DNA of 64,000 bases. Origin: Luteibacter sp. UNC138MFCol5.1. Lineage in GTDB: Bacteria > Pseudomonadota > Gammaproteobacteria > Xanthomonadales > Rhodanobacteraceae. Below the pieces are notes generated by a model that had not been told where the DNA came from, searched no databases, and worked only from the letters and a program-made list of their open reading frames with translations. This document shows, piece after piece, positions 8,643 to 16,387 of this stretch (position 1 is its first letter; every line of letters begins with the position of its first letter). The DNA lies in the NCBI RefSeq assembly GCF_900110505.1, contig NZ_FODZ01000004.1, positions 392,892-456,891 of the forward strand. Reading direction: 5' to 3'. A program made the translations under genes and the position numbers.

Positions 8643-10813
8643 GGCGTTTCCCGCGATGGCGCCCGCGTGGCGGGTGGCGCGGCTGCTGTCGCGCCGGGCT
8701 CGTGCTGTGGGCAGGCGGTGCCGCCGCGGTCGGTGCGCAGGATGCGTACACGCAGAGCGACTTCGGCGGCGTGGGCCTGTTGCAGACCCCCACCGCGCGC
8801 ATGGCGCAAGAAGGCGAGTTCAGCTTCGTGCTCAGTCGCACGACGCCTTACACGAACTACAACGTGTCGATGCAGCCGCTCCCGTGGCTGGAGGGCTCGT
8901 TCCGCTACACCAACGTGAGCAACCGGCTCTACGGTCCGCGCTCACTCAGCGGCAGCCAGACGTACAAGGACAAGTCGATCGATGCCAAGGTGCGGCTCTG
9001 GCAGGAGTCGCGGTGGATTCCCGCCGTCGCCGTGGGCGCGCGCGACGTGGGCGGTACCGGCCTGTTCTCGAGCGAATACGTCGTGGCGAGCAAGCGCGCC
9101 GGCCCGTTCGATTTCAGTCTCGGCCTGGCCTGGGGCTACATCGGCGCGCGCGGCGACATCCGTAATCCGCTCGGCTACCTCGACGACCGATTCGACGTGC
9201 GCCCGAGCGGCGGCACCGGCACCGGCAAGTTCAGCACGAACAAGTTCCTCCGCGGGCGTCCCGGCTTCTTCGGCGGCGTCGAATACCGTTCGCCGTGGGA
9301 GTGGCTGCGCCTGAAGGCCGAGCTCGACGGCAACGACTACCGGCACCAGCCGCAGAACAACAACCAGCCGCAGCGCTGGCCCGTGAATCTCGGCGCGGTG
9401 TTCCGGATCAACCGCAACGTCGATCTCACGCTCGGCTACGAGCGTGGCGAGATCGCCACGGCCTCCATCAACCTGCATTCGAACCTCGCACGGCACGTCG
9501 ACCCGCCGAAGGTCAACGACCCGAAGCCGGAGGCGGTGGCGTTCACCTCGACGCCCGTGGATGCCGCACAGCCAGGGGCGGCGGAGCCTGCGAGGCGCGC
9601 GCCGAAGGACGTCGACTGGGGCGAGATGGCACGCGCGCTGAGCAGCAACGCCGGCATCGACGTGAGCCGTATCGGCCGCCGCGGGCAGGAACTCGTCATC
9701 CACGGCGAGCAGCGGCGCTTCTTCTATTCGGCCGAGGGCGTGGGCCGCGCGACGCGTATCGTCGACAACCGCGTGGACGACAGCATCGGCTGGCTCACCG
9801 TATCGAGCGAGCGCGATGGTCTGGCCACCCTGGAAACGAGCGTGCACCGCCCGCGCTTCATCGAGCTGCTCGATCATCGCCTCGACCTCCAGGACTTCCG
9901 GCGCAGCGTCGAGCAGAACCCGATCACGCCGCGCGAGGAGGAGACGCTCTACCTGTCGCCCCTGAAGCGGTTCAACGGCGGTGTGGCACTGGGTTACCAG
10001 CAGAACGTCGGCGGTCCCGACGCGTTCGTGCTCTACCAGGTCTACGCCGCGGCGTCGGGAACGTTCAACTTCAGTCGCAACCTGTGGCTCGATGGCGTGC
10101 TGGCCGTGAACCTGGCCAACAACTACGACAAGTTCCGCTACGACGCGCCGAGCGCCCTGCCGCGAGTCCGCACCAACCTTCGCCAGTACCTGACCAGCTC
10201 CGACGTCACGCTGCCGAACTTCCAGCTCACCGGCACGCGCAAACTGGGCAGCGATCTCTACGGCCTGGCGTATGCGGGCATGCTGGAGAGCATGTACGCC
10301 GGCGCGGGCGGCGAAGTGCTTTACCGTCCCTTCGGCGAGCGCTGGGCGATCGGCGCGGACCTGAACTGGGTGAAGCAGCGCGGGTTCCGACAGGACTTCT
10401 CTCTGCGCCGGTATCACACGATCACCGGGCAGGCCACCGGCTACCTCGATACCGGCTTCCAGCACGTCACGCTCGCGGTCAGCGTGGGCCGGTATCTGGC
10501 GGGCGACTGGGGCACGACCATCGACGTGTCCCGCCAGTTCTCCAACGGCACGCGCATGGGCGCGTACGCGACGATCACGAACAAATCGGGCAGCCGCGGC
10601 TACGGCGAAGGCAGCTTCGACAAGGGCATCTACGTGTCGGTCCCGTTCGACCTCCTGCTCCCCCACTCCTCGCGCAGCCGCGCGACCCTCCTCTGGCAGC
10701 CCCTGATCCGCGACGGTGGCGCGCGCCTCAACAAGCGCTACACCCTCTACACGCTCACCAACGACCTGGACACCAATCTCTTCGACAAGAACCTCGGCAA
10801 GATCGCGGAGTGA
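8633..10813 (+). CDS. GfcD/YjbH-family outer-membrane protein
   Basis: This 726-aa protein of the YjbH family is predicted to be an outer-membrane beta-barrel used in exopolysaccharide secretion. A twin-Arg-rich but Sec-like signal precedes AVGAQDAYTQSDFGGVGLLQ, the family's N-terminal motif with QTPTARM just behind it. Alternating aromatic beta strands run through the protein. An inserted segment around residues 285-340 is rich in Pro, Ala and Glu and may be a linker between two barrel-related halves. It is the last gene of the operon and is followed directly by an inverted REP pair that probably ends the transcript. Confidence 0.85.
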   Translation: MALRRFPRWRPRGGWRGCCRAGLVLWAGGAAAVGAQDAYTQSDFGGVGLLQTPTARMAQEGEFSFVLSRTTPYTNYNVSMQPLPWLEGSFRYTNVSNRLYGPRSLSGSQTYKDKSIDAKVRLWQESRWIPAVAVGARDVGGTGLFSSEYVVASKRAGPFDFSLGLAWGYIGARGDIRNPLGYLDDRFDVRPSGGTGTGKFSTNKFLRGRPGFFGGVEYRSPWEWLRLKAELDGNDYRHQPQNNNQPQRWPVNLGAVFRINRNVDLTLGYERGEIATASINLHSNLARHVDPPKVNDPKPEAVAFTSTPVDAAQPGAAEPARRAPKDVDWGEMARALSSNAGIDVSRIGRRGQELVIHGEQRRFFYSAEGVGRATRIVDNRVDDSIGWLTVSSERDGLATLETSVHRPRFIELLDHRLDLQDFRRSVEQNPITPREEETLYLSPLKRFNGGVALGYQQNVGGPDAFVLYQVYAAASGTFNFSRNLWLDGVLAVNLANNYDKFRYDAPSALPRVRTNLRQYLTSSDVTLPNFQLTGTRKLGSDLYGLAYAGMLESMYAGAGGEVLYRPFGERWAIGADLNWVKQRGFRQDFSLRRYHTITGQATGYLDTGFQHVTLAVSVGRYLAGDWGTTIDVSRQFSNGTRMGAYATITNKSGSRGYGEGSFDKGIYVSVPFDLLLPHSSRSRATLLWQPLIRDGGARLNKRYTLYTLTNDLDTNLFDKNLGKIAE

Positions 10814-10819
10814 CGGCTC

Positions 10820-10915
10820 GTAGGAGCGCGCCCTGCGCGCGACATGTTTTCGCGAGGAGCATCGGGTCCTGTGGCGCTTGCTCCAGGGAGCTGTCGCGCG
10901 CAGGGCGCGCTCCTA
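10820..10915. repeat. Inverted REP pair (BIME-like) after the gfc-like operon
   Basis: Two identical 24-bp arms in inverted orientation (10821-10844 and 10892-10915) surround 47 bp. Each arm is itself a GC-rich imperfect palindrome (GGAGCGCGCCCTGCGCGC), and the left arm carries the GTAG head seen in Stenotrophomonas/Pseudomonas REP elements. The right arm covers the stop codon of the convergent phosphatase gene. The pair can fold into a large hairpin and is well placed as a bidirectional terminator. Confidence 0.7.
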
Positions 10916-11350
10916 AAGATAACGGAGCCAGCTTGCCACGCCGCGTTCGATCAGTCCGTGCACGTGCTCGAAGGCGGGACGCTGCTGGCGGTAGGGATCG
11001 GGAATGTCGCGCCCCTCGTTCCAGCGGTCGAGCAGGAACACCTTGCCGCTGACCTCGGGCGCCATGCGCTGGATCGTCGCGACGTGCGCCTTCTCCATCG
11101 CCAGGATGAGGTCGGACTGGCGAAGCATGGCAACGTCGACCTGACGTGCACGGTGGGGCGCGCCATCGATTCCCTCCCCGCGAAGGAGGTCGAGCGCCGT
11201 CGGATCCATCGGATGGCCCGTCATCGCGCCGAGGCCGGCGCTGGACACCGTCGCGCGATGGCCGTCGCCGAGGCGATGACGCAGGAGGTACTCGGCGGCG
11301 GGGCTACGGCAGATGTTGCCGATGCAGACGATCAGTATCCGTTCGAACAT
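10913..11350 (-). CDS. Low-molecular-weight protein tyrosine phosphatase (Wzb/Etp type)
   Basis: This 145-aa cytoplasmic phosphatase has the P-loop CIGNICRS with nucleophile C9 and R15, and the general-acid motif DPY near residue 117. Wzb/Etp enzymes dephosphorylate the capsule tyrosine kinase and so gate polymer export. The ATG at 11350 puts the P-loop at the usual position; longer readings have no support. It converges on the gfc-like operon, consistent with a role there, but the kinase partner lies outside the window or is absent. Confidence 0.88.
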   Translation of the reverse strand: MFERILIVCIGNICRSPAAEYLLRHRLGDGHRATVSSAGLGAMTGHPMDPTALDLLRGEGIDGAPHRARQVDVAMLRQSDLILAMEKAHVATIQRMAPEVSGKVFLLDRWNEGRDIPDPYRQQRPAFEHVHGLIERGVASWLRYL

Positions 11351-11432
11351 GGCTGCTGCGATACTCGGTAATCGACAGATGATAAACGATGGGCATGACG
11401 ACATCCGCACGATATCCCGGTGGTGACACGGC

Positions 11433-12044
11433 ATGAGCGTCTGGCACGCCATCACCGCCTTCGGCGACAGCGCCTTGCTGCTGCCCGTGATCGCATGGAT
11501 GGCCGTGTGCCAGCTGGCCGCGGCCCCATGGCGTCGGGACGGCTGGCGGTGGATCGCGGCCGCCGTCGCCTGCGGCGGCTGCGTGTCGCTTTCCAAGCTG
11601 CTCTTCATGGCGTGGCACGTCGCGCCACCCGGCATCGACTACACGGGATTCAGCGGTCACACGGCGCTGGCGATCCTGGTCTGGACCGCCCTCGCGGCGA
11701 TCGTCACCCGGGGCATGCCGCTGGCGGCGCGCGTCGGGGCGATCGCCGCCGGCGCGTCGCTCGGTGTGGCGGTCGGCGCGTCGCGCCTCGCGCTCAAGGT
11801 GCACAGCCCTTCCGAGGTATGGCTCGGCGGCGCGCTGAGCGTCGTCGTCGCGGCCTGGTTCGTCGCGCGCATGACCCATGCGGTTCCTCCGCGCGATCGC
11901 GCGACCGGATGGCGACTCGCGCTCCTCGGCGGCACGCTCGCGATCGGGCTGGTCTGCTACGGGCGCGTGTTCCCATCGCAGCACCTGCTGCAGGACATCG
12001 CCTTGTGGCTGAGCGGACACTCCCGCGTCTTCACGCGCCTCTGA
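11433..12044 (+). CDS. PAP2-superfamily membrane phosphatase
   Basis: The 203-aa multi-pass membrane protein carries the PAP2 motifs SGHTA (near residue 73) and SRLALKVHSPSEVWLGG (near 113-129), which contain the catalytic histidines and phosphate-binding arginine. Enzymes of this family recycle undecaprenyl pyrophosphate or dephosphorylate membrane lipids. A link to exopolysaccharide carrier recycling is plausible from position but not shown. The last acidic residue of motif three is Glu rather than the common Asp. It is divergent from the tyrosine phosphatase gene. Confidence 0.82.
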   Translation: MSVWHAITAFGDSALLLPVIAWMAVCQLAAAPWRRDGWRWIAAAVACGGCVSLSKLLFMAWHVAPPGIDYTGFSGHTALAILVWTALAAIVTRGMPLAARVGAIAAGASLGVAVGASRLALKVHSPSEVWLGGALSVVVAAWFVARMTHAVPPRDRATGWRLALLGGTLAIGLVCYGRVFPSQHLLQDIALWLSGHSRVFTRL

Positions 12045-12053
12045 GCCCCGGCG

Positions 12054-12704
12054 TCACGTCGTCGTGGCCGGATGAAGGCCGATCAGTTCGGACAGCCCGA
12101 CCCAGAAAAGCTGGATGCCGATGCAGAAGATCACGAACGCCAGCAGCTGAAGCACCACCTGGGTGCGCTGGGCGCCGAGTTTCTGGCTGAGCCGGTCGGC
12201 GTAGCGCATGCACAGGTAGATGCTGACGGTGAGCGCCGCGAGCGCGATCGCGGCGGCGATGACGTGGATCCATCCTGCACCTTCCCGCGGCGATCCGGTC
12301 CCGATCGCGATCGCCACGGAGATCGAGCCCGGCCCGACCGTGAAAGGCAGCGTCAGCGGATAGAACGACGGGTCGCCGCGATGGTGGTGCACCTCGGTTT
12401 CGTCATCGTCGTCGTCCTGGCCGTTGAGCATGCGCCATCCCGCCGCGGCGATGACGATTCCGCCGGCCACCCGCAGCACGGGAATCGAAACGCCGAAAAA
12501 CGACAGGACGTACGCTCCGAGCAGCAGGGAACCGAGCAGTAACAGCAGGCTGTTCAGCGCGACATTGCGCGCGAGCCGCTCGCGCTCCGCGGCATCGGCA
12601 TGGGGCACGACCCCCAGCGACATGAGCGCCGAACCCGGCGGATTCACCACCGGCAGCAACGCGGCGACGATGACCAGCGTCGCCTGACCGATCTCCATGA
12701 ACAT
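12054..12704 (-). CDS. MarC-family integral membrane protein
   Basis: This 216-aa protein has six hydrophobic segments and the conserved N-terminal NPPGSALM motif of the MarC (UPF0056) family. A charged cytoplasmic loop around residue 95 contains a run of Asp and Glu followed by His residues (DDDDETEVHHH). MarC proteins are of unknown function; the old link to multiple antibiotic resistance has been withdrawn. M1 and M3 are both possible starts. It converges on the PAP2 gene with a 9-bp gap. Confidence 0.85.
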   Translation of the reverse strand: MFMEIGQATLVIVAALLPVVNPPGSALMSLGVVPHADAAERERLARNVALNSLLLLLGSLLLGAYVLSFFGVSIPVLRVAGGIVIAAAGWRMLNGQDDDDDETEVHHHRGDPSFYPLTLPFTVGPGSISVAIAIGTGSPREGAGWIHVIAAAIALAALTVSIYLCMRYADRLSQKLGAQRTQVVLQLLAFVIFCIGIQLFWVGLSELIGLHPATTT

Positions 12705-12894
12705 CCATCACCCCCGTTGTTGGAGCGGACCGGGCCGCTCCGACAGGATGGCGCGACGCCGGCGGTCGGGGCAAGGGTCGTTTTCACACCTCGTTTCAAC
12801 AAGATTCCGGCCGTGGCGCGCCACATGATGCGTCAGGCGCTTGCGCCCAACCCGCCGGCAGCGCCGGCTTTCCTCGTCGAAAAGGAGTACCACC

Positions 12895-13191
12895 ATGCTG
12901 CCCAAGTCACACCGGTTCATGCTGCTGGCCATCGCCGTCGCCGGCTCCGCGTTCTTCACCCAGGTCGTCATGGCCGACGGGGACGCGCATTACCCGGCAT
13001 TCGCGACGCTGAAGAAGGACAAGGCCGATCCCAAGATGCTGGACCGAGACGCCATCACGCCGGCGCTTGAAAAGAAATACCCGCGTCTGGCGGGCCTGAA
13101 GAGCCATTGGGACGACGCTGACCTCGACCACGACGGCAAGATCAACCAGGCGGAATACGACGCCTATGTGTCGGTCGACCACGGGACCTGA
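12895..13191 (+). CDS. Secreted EF-hand domain protein
   Basis: This 98-aa protein starts at an ATG nine bases after AAGGAG and opens with a Sec signal peptide (about residues 1-26, ending VVMADG). One good calcium-binding loop, DADLDHDGKINQAEYDAY, lies near the C-terminus with the Asp, Asp, Asp, Gly, Ile and Glu positions filled. A second degenerate EF-hand may precede it (LDRDAITPALEKKYP). It is probably a periplasmic calcium sensor or buffer; its partner is unknown. A GC hairpin follows the stop. Confidence 0.75.
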   Translation: MLPKSHRFMLLAIAVAGSAFFTQVVMADGDAHYPAFATLKKDKADPKMLDRDAITPALEKKYPRLAGLKSHWDDADLDHDGKINQAEYDAYVSVDHGT

Positions 13192-13208
13192 AGCGCTCCG
13201 CGCGATCC

Positions 13209-13233
13209 AGGCCGGACCGCGGCGGTCCGGCCT
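13209..13233. terminator. Terminator-like hairpin after the EF-hand gene
   Basis: AGGCCGGACC and GGTCCGGCCT form a perfect 10-bp stem around a 5-base loop, 18 bp after the EF-hand stop. No U-run follows, so it is either a weak intrinsic terminator or a stabilising hairpin. Confidence 0.5.
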
Positions 13234-13322
13234 CCCCGCCGCCGCGCCGACGCGCGGTGCGTGCGCATGAACGTCCAAGCATGACATGACAGGCGTAAGG
13301 CGGCGGAAAGCTTCGCCGCGCG

Positions 13323-13637
13323 TTACTTCCGGGACTTCGCCGTATCCGCCGCGGGGGGCAGTCCGCCCGCGTTGTCCGTCCCCTGCCCCTTGGGCGGCGT
13401 CACCTTGGGCGTACCGTACTCGTCGCGCTCGCGAGGATCCGGCGCGCGCTTCGTATTCATGCCGTCATTCCAGTGCTCCCGGCGTTCCTTCGCGCGCGAG
13501 TGCGCATCCTCCTTCACCGTCTGCGGCTTGCCGCCGTTGACGGACTGGCGCGTACCGTCCTGCACCGTGGCGGGCGGCTCGTGGTTCTGCGGAACACCTG
13601 CACTGCTACCGAGCAGGAACATCATCGTCAGGATCAT
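13323..13637 (-). CDS. Small hypothetical protein with hydrophobic N-terminus
   Basis: A 104-aa protein that I do not recognise. The ATG at 13637 is preceded by GGAGGT, a strong ribosome-binding site. The first 14 residues (MILTMMFLLGSSAG) are hydrophobic but lack a positive N-region, so they may be a weak signal or membrane anchor. The remainder is very hydrophilic, rich in Lys, Arg, Asp, Pro and Gly, and probably disordered. It lies among small stress-type genes. Confidence 0.55.
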   Translation of the reverse strand: MILTMMFLLGSSAGVPQNHEPPATVQDGTRQSVNGGKPQTVKEDAHSRAKERREHWNDGMNTKRAPDPRERDEYGTPKVTPPKGQGTDNAGGLPPAADTAKSRK

Positions 13638-13706
13638 GGGGGTCACCTCCCGCACAGCCTGCCGCCGCCGCCGTGACCGGCGCGTCACAGGCCCGGCCAC
13701 GGGAGG

Positions 13707-14012
13707 TCACGCCCGCGTGGCGCCCATCGTCACCGAATCCAGGTGCTCCACCCGCTCGATGTCGCCAAGCCAGACGAGACCGCTCCAGCCGGGCTGCCGC
13801 GCGTCCTCCAGCTTCACCGTGCCGTTGATGCCTTCGTTGTCGGCCGCGTCGCGGAACACCTGGATCGTCGGCGTCACCATGACGACGCCTTCGACGACGC
13901 CGCTCTTCGTGTGCACCCGTACCCTGGCATTGATCGCGAGTTCTCCGACGAAGCGTTCGAGGCGCGCCACGTCGCGCGGGTCGGTATATACCTTTTCGGC
14001 AATGCGTCCCAT
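13707..14012 (-). CDS. DUF3247-family protein
   Basis: This 101-aa protein reads like DUF3247, a small Xanthomonadales family whose Xanthomonas campestris member has an Sm-like fold. It shows an N-terminal helical segment, then strands with TKSGVVEGVVMVTPTIQVFRD and a final WLGDIERVEHLD. The function is unknown. I chose the ATG at 14012 because GGAGGAG stands just before it; a start 12 codons upstream is open but less likely. It is followed by nothing co-directional within 60 bp. Confidence 0.7.
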   Translation of the reverse strand: MGRIAEKVYTDPRDVARLERFVGELAINARVRVHTKSGVVEGVVMVTPTIQVFRDAADNEGINGTVKLEDARQPGWSGLVWLGDIERVEHLDSVTMGATRA

Positions 14013-14069
14013 CGTCTCCTCCTCCGGAAGAAGGCCGGACGGCGGCACACCGCCGCCGGCACGAGTCCC

Positions 14070-14591
14070 TCAGGCAGCCGACTGCTCCGCGGCACGCTGG
14101 TTGCCCGCCTGCTCCGCCAGGAGCGTGAGCTTCTCGTCGGTCGCCTTTTCTTCCTCGAGCGTCGCCTGCAGCAATGGGATCGCGTCCTTGTAGCCAAGCT
14201 TTTTGGCGATGGCGGAAATCGTGCCGTACGACGCGATCTCGTAGTGTTCGACTTTCTGGGCGCCACCAATGAGCGCGGCGTCGCGGAGCGGACCTGCTTC
14301 GATGCCGTCGATCACTTCCTTGCTTTCCTCCACCAGGCCTTCCATCGCGGCGCACTTGACGCGCTTGAGCCGGATGCCCAGCGCATCGACGATCTGGTCG
14401 ATGCGCTCGACCTGACCCTGGGTTTCCTCCAGATGCGTCTCGAAGGCCTGCTTGAGTTCGGGGGCCTCGGCGGCGCGCGCCAGGCGGGGAAGTGCCTTGG
14501 TCAGCTGCTTCTCCGCGCTGTAGATATCCGACAGTTCGTGGATGAAAAGATCTTCGATGGTCCCGATGGGCATGTGCCGCTCCGTCTTCAT
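14070..14591 (-). CDS. YciF/DUF892 ferritin-like protein
   Basis: This 173-aa all-helical protein belongs to the DUF892/YciF family: ferritin-like four-helix proteins induced by general stress. Conserved features seen are LFIHELSDIYSAEKQL, LEETQGQVERID, and the late HYEIASYGT with GYKDAIPLLQATLEEE, which together supply acidic and His residues for a di-metal site. M7 (MPIGTIEDLF) is an alternative start. Homologs often lie beside Mn catalases, as here 750 bp away. Confidence 0.85.
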   Translation of the reverse strand: MKTERHMPIGTIEDLFIHELSDIYSAEKQLTKALPRLARAAEAPELKQAFETHLEETQGQVERIDQIVDALGIRLKRVKCAAMEGLVEESKEVIDGIEAGPLRDAALIGGAQKVEHYEIASYGTISAIAKKLGYKDAIPLLQATLEEEKATDEKLTLLAEQAGNQRAAEQSAA

Positions 14592-14653
14592 GAATGAGCC
14601 GCCATCCTATGAAGCCCGCCGTTGCGCGGGACACCAGAGGGCGTGAAGAAACG

Positions 14654-14914
14654 TCACAATGCTGAAGGGCGAGAAGGAGGTGGGCGAAATGCCTCGACCG
14701 ACTCCCAGCCGCCTTGCTCGTCCTCGATCTTGAGCCTCACGGATCGACCGCTCCGTCGGCCAAGGCTGTCGGCCAGACGTAGCGCATGACGGAAGCATTC
14801 GTCCTGCGTCGCGAACGTTCCCATCCGGTGCGCGTCGTGAAACACCTCCCAGGGGAAAGCGTCATGTCGCTGCGCCAGGGGCAGGTAAAGCATGATCGGG
14901 GGCTGCGGATTCAT
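14654..14914 (-). CDS. Small hypothetical protein
   Basis: I do not recognise this 86-aa product. The second half has a regular alpha/beta look (WEVFHDAHRMGTFATQDECF, then ALRLADSLGRRSGRSVRLKI), faintly like small DUF2188-type proteins but not enough to assign. The start is uncertain: the ATG at 14914 or one slightly upstream. It sits between a YciF-like gene and an Mn catalase gene. Confidence 0.45.
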   Translation of the reverse strand: MNPQPPIMLYLPLAQRHDAFPWEVFHDAHRMGTFATQDECFRHALRLADSLGRRSGRSVRLKIEDEQGGWESVEAFRPPPSRPSAL

Positions 14915-15344
14915 TTCCATGCATGGAAGGCATACAAGCACCGTGCCAATGGGAAATTCCCGCCACGGAGCCGCTCGTGCGGAACGTCACGCCCGGCCCC
15001 TGCAACTTCTTCATGCACCACTGCAACCCTTGCCGCCGCAGGAGCCACGCGGCGAACGTGGCCATCGACCGAATGCGGATACCCGACGCATCGTCGTCAG
15101 GCGTCGTACTCCGCCTCCTCGGTCAGCGCCTGACCCGGACGTCCGGTGTCGCGTCGCGCAGGAGCATTCCCTCGTCGGGCTGCGGGAGGTGTTCGCGTAC
15201 CCACCTCGCCCTGACCTGTGCCTGCGGCAGCATTCGCTTGTCCCGTTCACCAGTGTGTCGTCGCCGTCACCACGGGTGCCCGCGGTATCGACCCGCGACA
15301 TCGAAGGATGACCACTCCACCAGCCTGCCGAGAGCGATACAAAC
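14915..15344. other. Intergenic region before the Mn catalase gene
   Basis: This 430-bp stretch has no gene of clear quality. It holds a possible short minus-strand reading frame (15123-15233), with a second frame ending at 15097 that looks like its continuation. The promoter of the catalase gene should lie at its right end, but no convincing -35/-10 pair is visible. Confidence 0.4.
15123..15233 (-). CDS. Possible 36-aa small protein, maybe frameshifted
   Basis: The frame from ATG 15233 encodes 36 residues containing HLPQPDEGMLLRDATPDV, a composition typical of real protein rather than of GC-rich shadow frames. Just beyond its stop the neighbouring frame continues as ALTEEAEYDA and stops at 15097. 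This could be a small gene broken by a frameshift, or coincidence. No family is recognised. Confidence 0.25.
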   Translation of the reverse strand: MLPQAQVRARWVREHLPQPDEGMLLRDATPDVRVRR

Positions 15345-16235
15345 ATGTTCAACCACAACAAGCGACTCCAGTACACCGTGCGCGTGGGCGAATCCAACCC
15401 GGGTCTCGCCAACCTCATGCTCGAACAGTTCGGTGGTCCGCAGGGCGAACTCGCCGCCGCGATGCGTTACTTCACCCAGGCGCTGGCCGAGGAAGACCCG
15501 GGCCGCAAGGACATGCTGCTCGACATCGCCACCGAGGAGCTCAGCCATCTGGAGGTCATCGGATCGATCATCGCCATGCTCAATCGTGGCGCCAAGGGTC
15601 GCCTCGCGGAAACGATCGACCAGCACGCCGAAATGTACCGCGCCCTGCAGGGCGCCGGAAACGACAGCCATGTGACGCAGGTCCTCTTCGGAGGCGGTCC
15701 CGCGCTCATCAATTCGGCCGGTGTACCGTGGCACGCCGGGTACGTCGACACGATCGGAGAACCGACCGCGGACCTGAGGTCGAACATCGCCGCCGAGGCG
15801 CGTGCGAAGATCGTTTACGAGCGTCTGATCAACGTGACCGAGGACCCCGGCGTGCGCGACGCGCTGACGTTCCTGATGACACGCGAGATCGCGCATCAGA
15901 AATCGTTCGAGAAAGCGCTGTACTCGATGGACAAGAGTTTCCCGCCAGGCAAGCTTCCGGGCGATCCGCGCTTTACCGACGTTTATGTGAACACGTCGCT
16001 GGGCGAAGGGGATCGCACGGGCCCATGGCGCGAGGGCAAAGGCTTTACGGAGGTGCTGGTGCCCGGCGAGGACACTATCCCGGTGAATGGTGGCGATGGG
16101 CATGCCGATGTCGGACTGTCCACGGACGAACAGGCCGCTGTCGACGCGTTCGCCGAGCGCGGGGCATCGGATCCTACTCGCGACCCGGTGACTGGCGCCG
16201 ACCTCGGCACGCTGCAGCAGGAGGCCGCTCGCTGA
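15345..16235 (+). CDS. Manganese catalase
   Basis: This 296-aa enzyme disproportionates hydrogen peroxide with a di-manganese centre. Ligand-bearing helices are visible: GGPQGELAAAMRYF (Glu near 36), EELSHLEVIG (Glu and His near 69-72), NIAAEARAKIVYERL (Glu near 150) and MTREIAHQKSFEKAL (Glu and His near 183). The C-terminal tail after residue 215 is Gly/Asp-rich and extended, as in other non-haem catalases. It is probably cytoplasmic. Together with YciF-like and DksA-like neighbours it suggests a stationary-phase or desiccation stress cluster. Confidence 0.92.
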   Translation: MFNHNKRLQYTVRVGESNPGLANLMLEQFGGPQGELAAAMRYFTQALAEEDPGRKDMLLDIATEELSHLEVIGSIIAMLNRGAKGRLAETIDQHAEMYRALQGAGNDSHVTQVLFGGGPALINSAGVPWHAGYVDTIGEPTADLRSNIAAEARAKIVYERLINVTEDPGVRDALTFLMTREIAHQKSFEKALYSMDKSFPPGKLPGDPRFTDVYVNTSLGEGDRTGPWREGKGFTEVLVPGEDTIPVNGGDGHADVGLSTDEQAAVDAFAERGASDPTRDPVTGADLGTLQQEAAR

Positions 16236-16387
16236 TAAGCGGTGCCACCAGCCTGCTGAGCGGGGCGGCCGGAGCTGCGTTAAGTTCCCGGGTGCCACGG
16301 TGATGACGCATTCACATGCCGCTCACGGCCATCGCAACGCGTTCGGGATATTCCTGACGCTTCGAAGCCGGCGACCGTTTCCCGATC

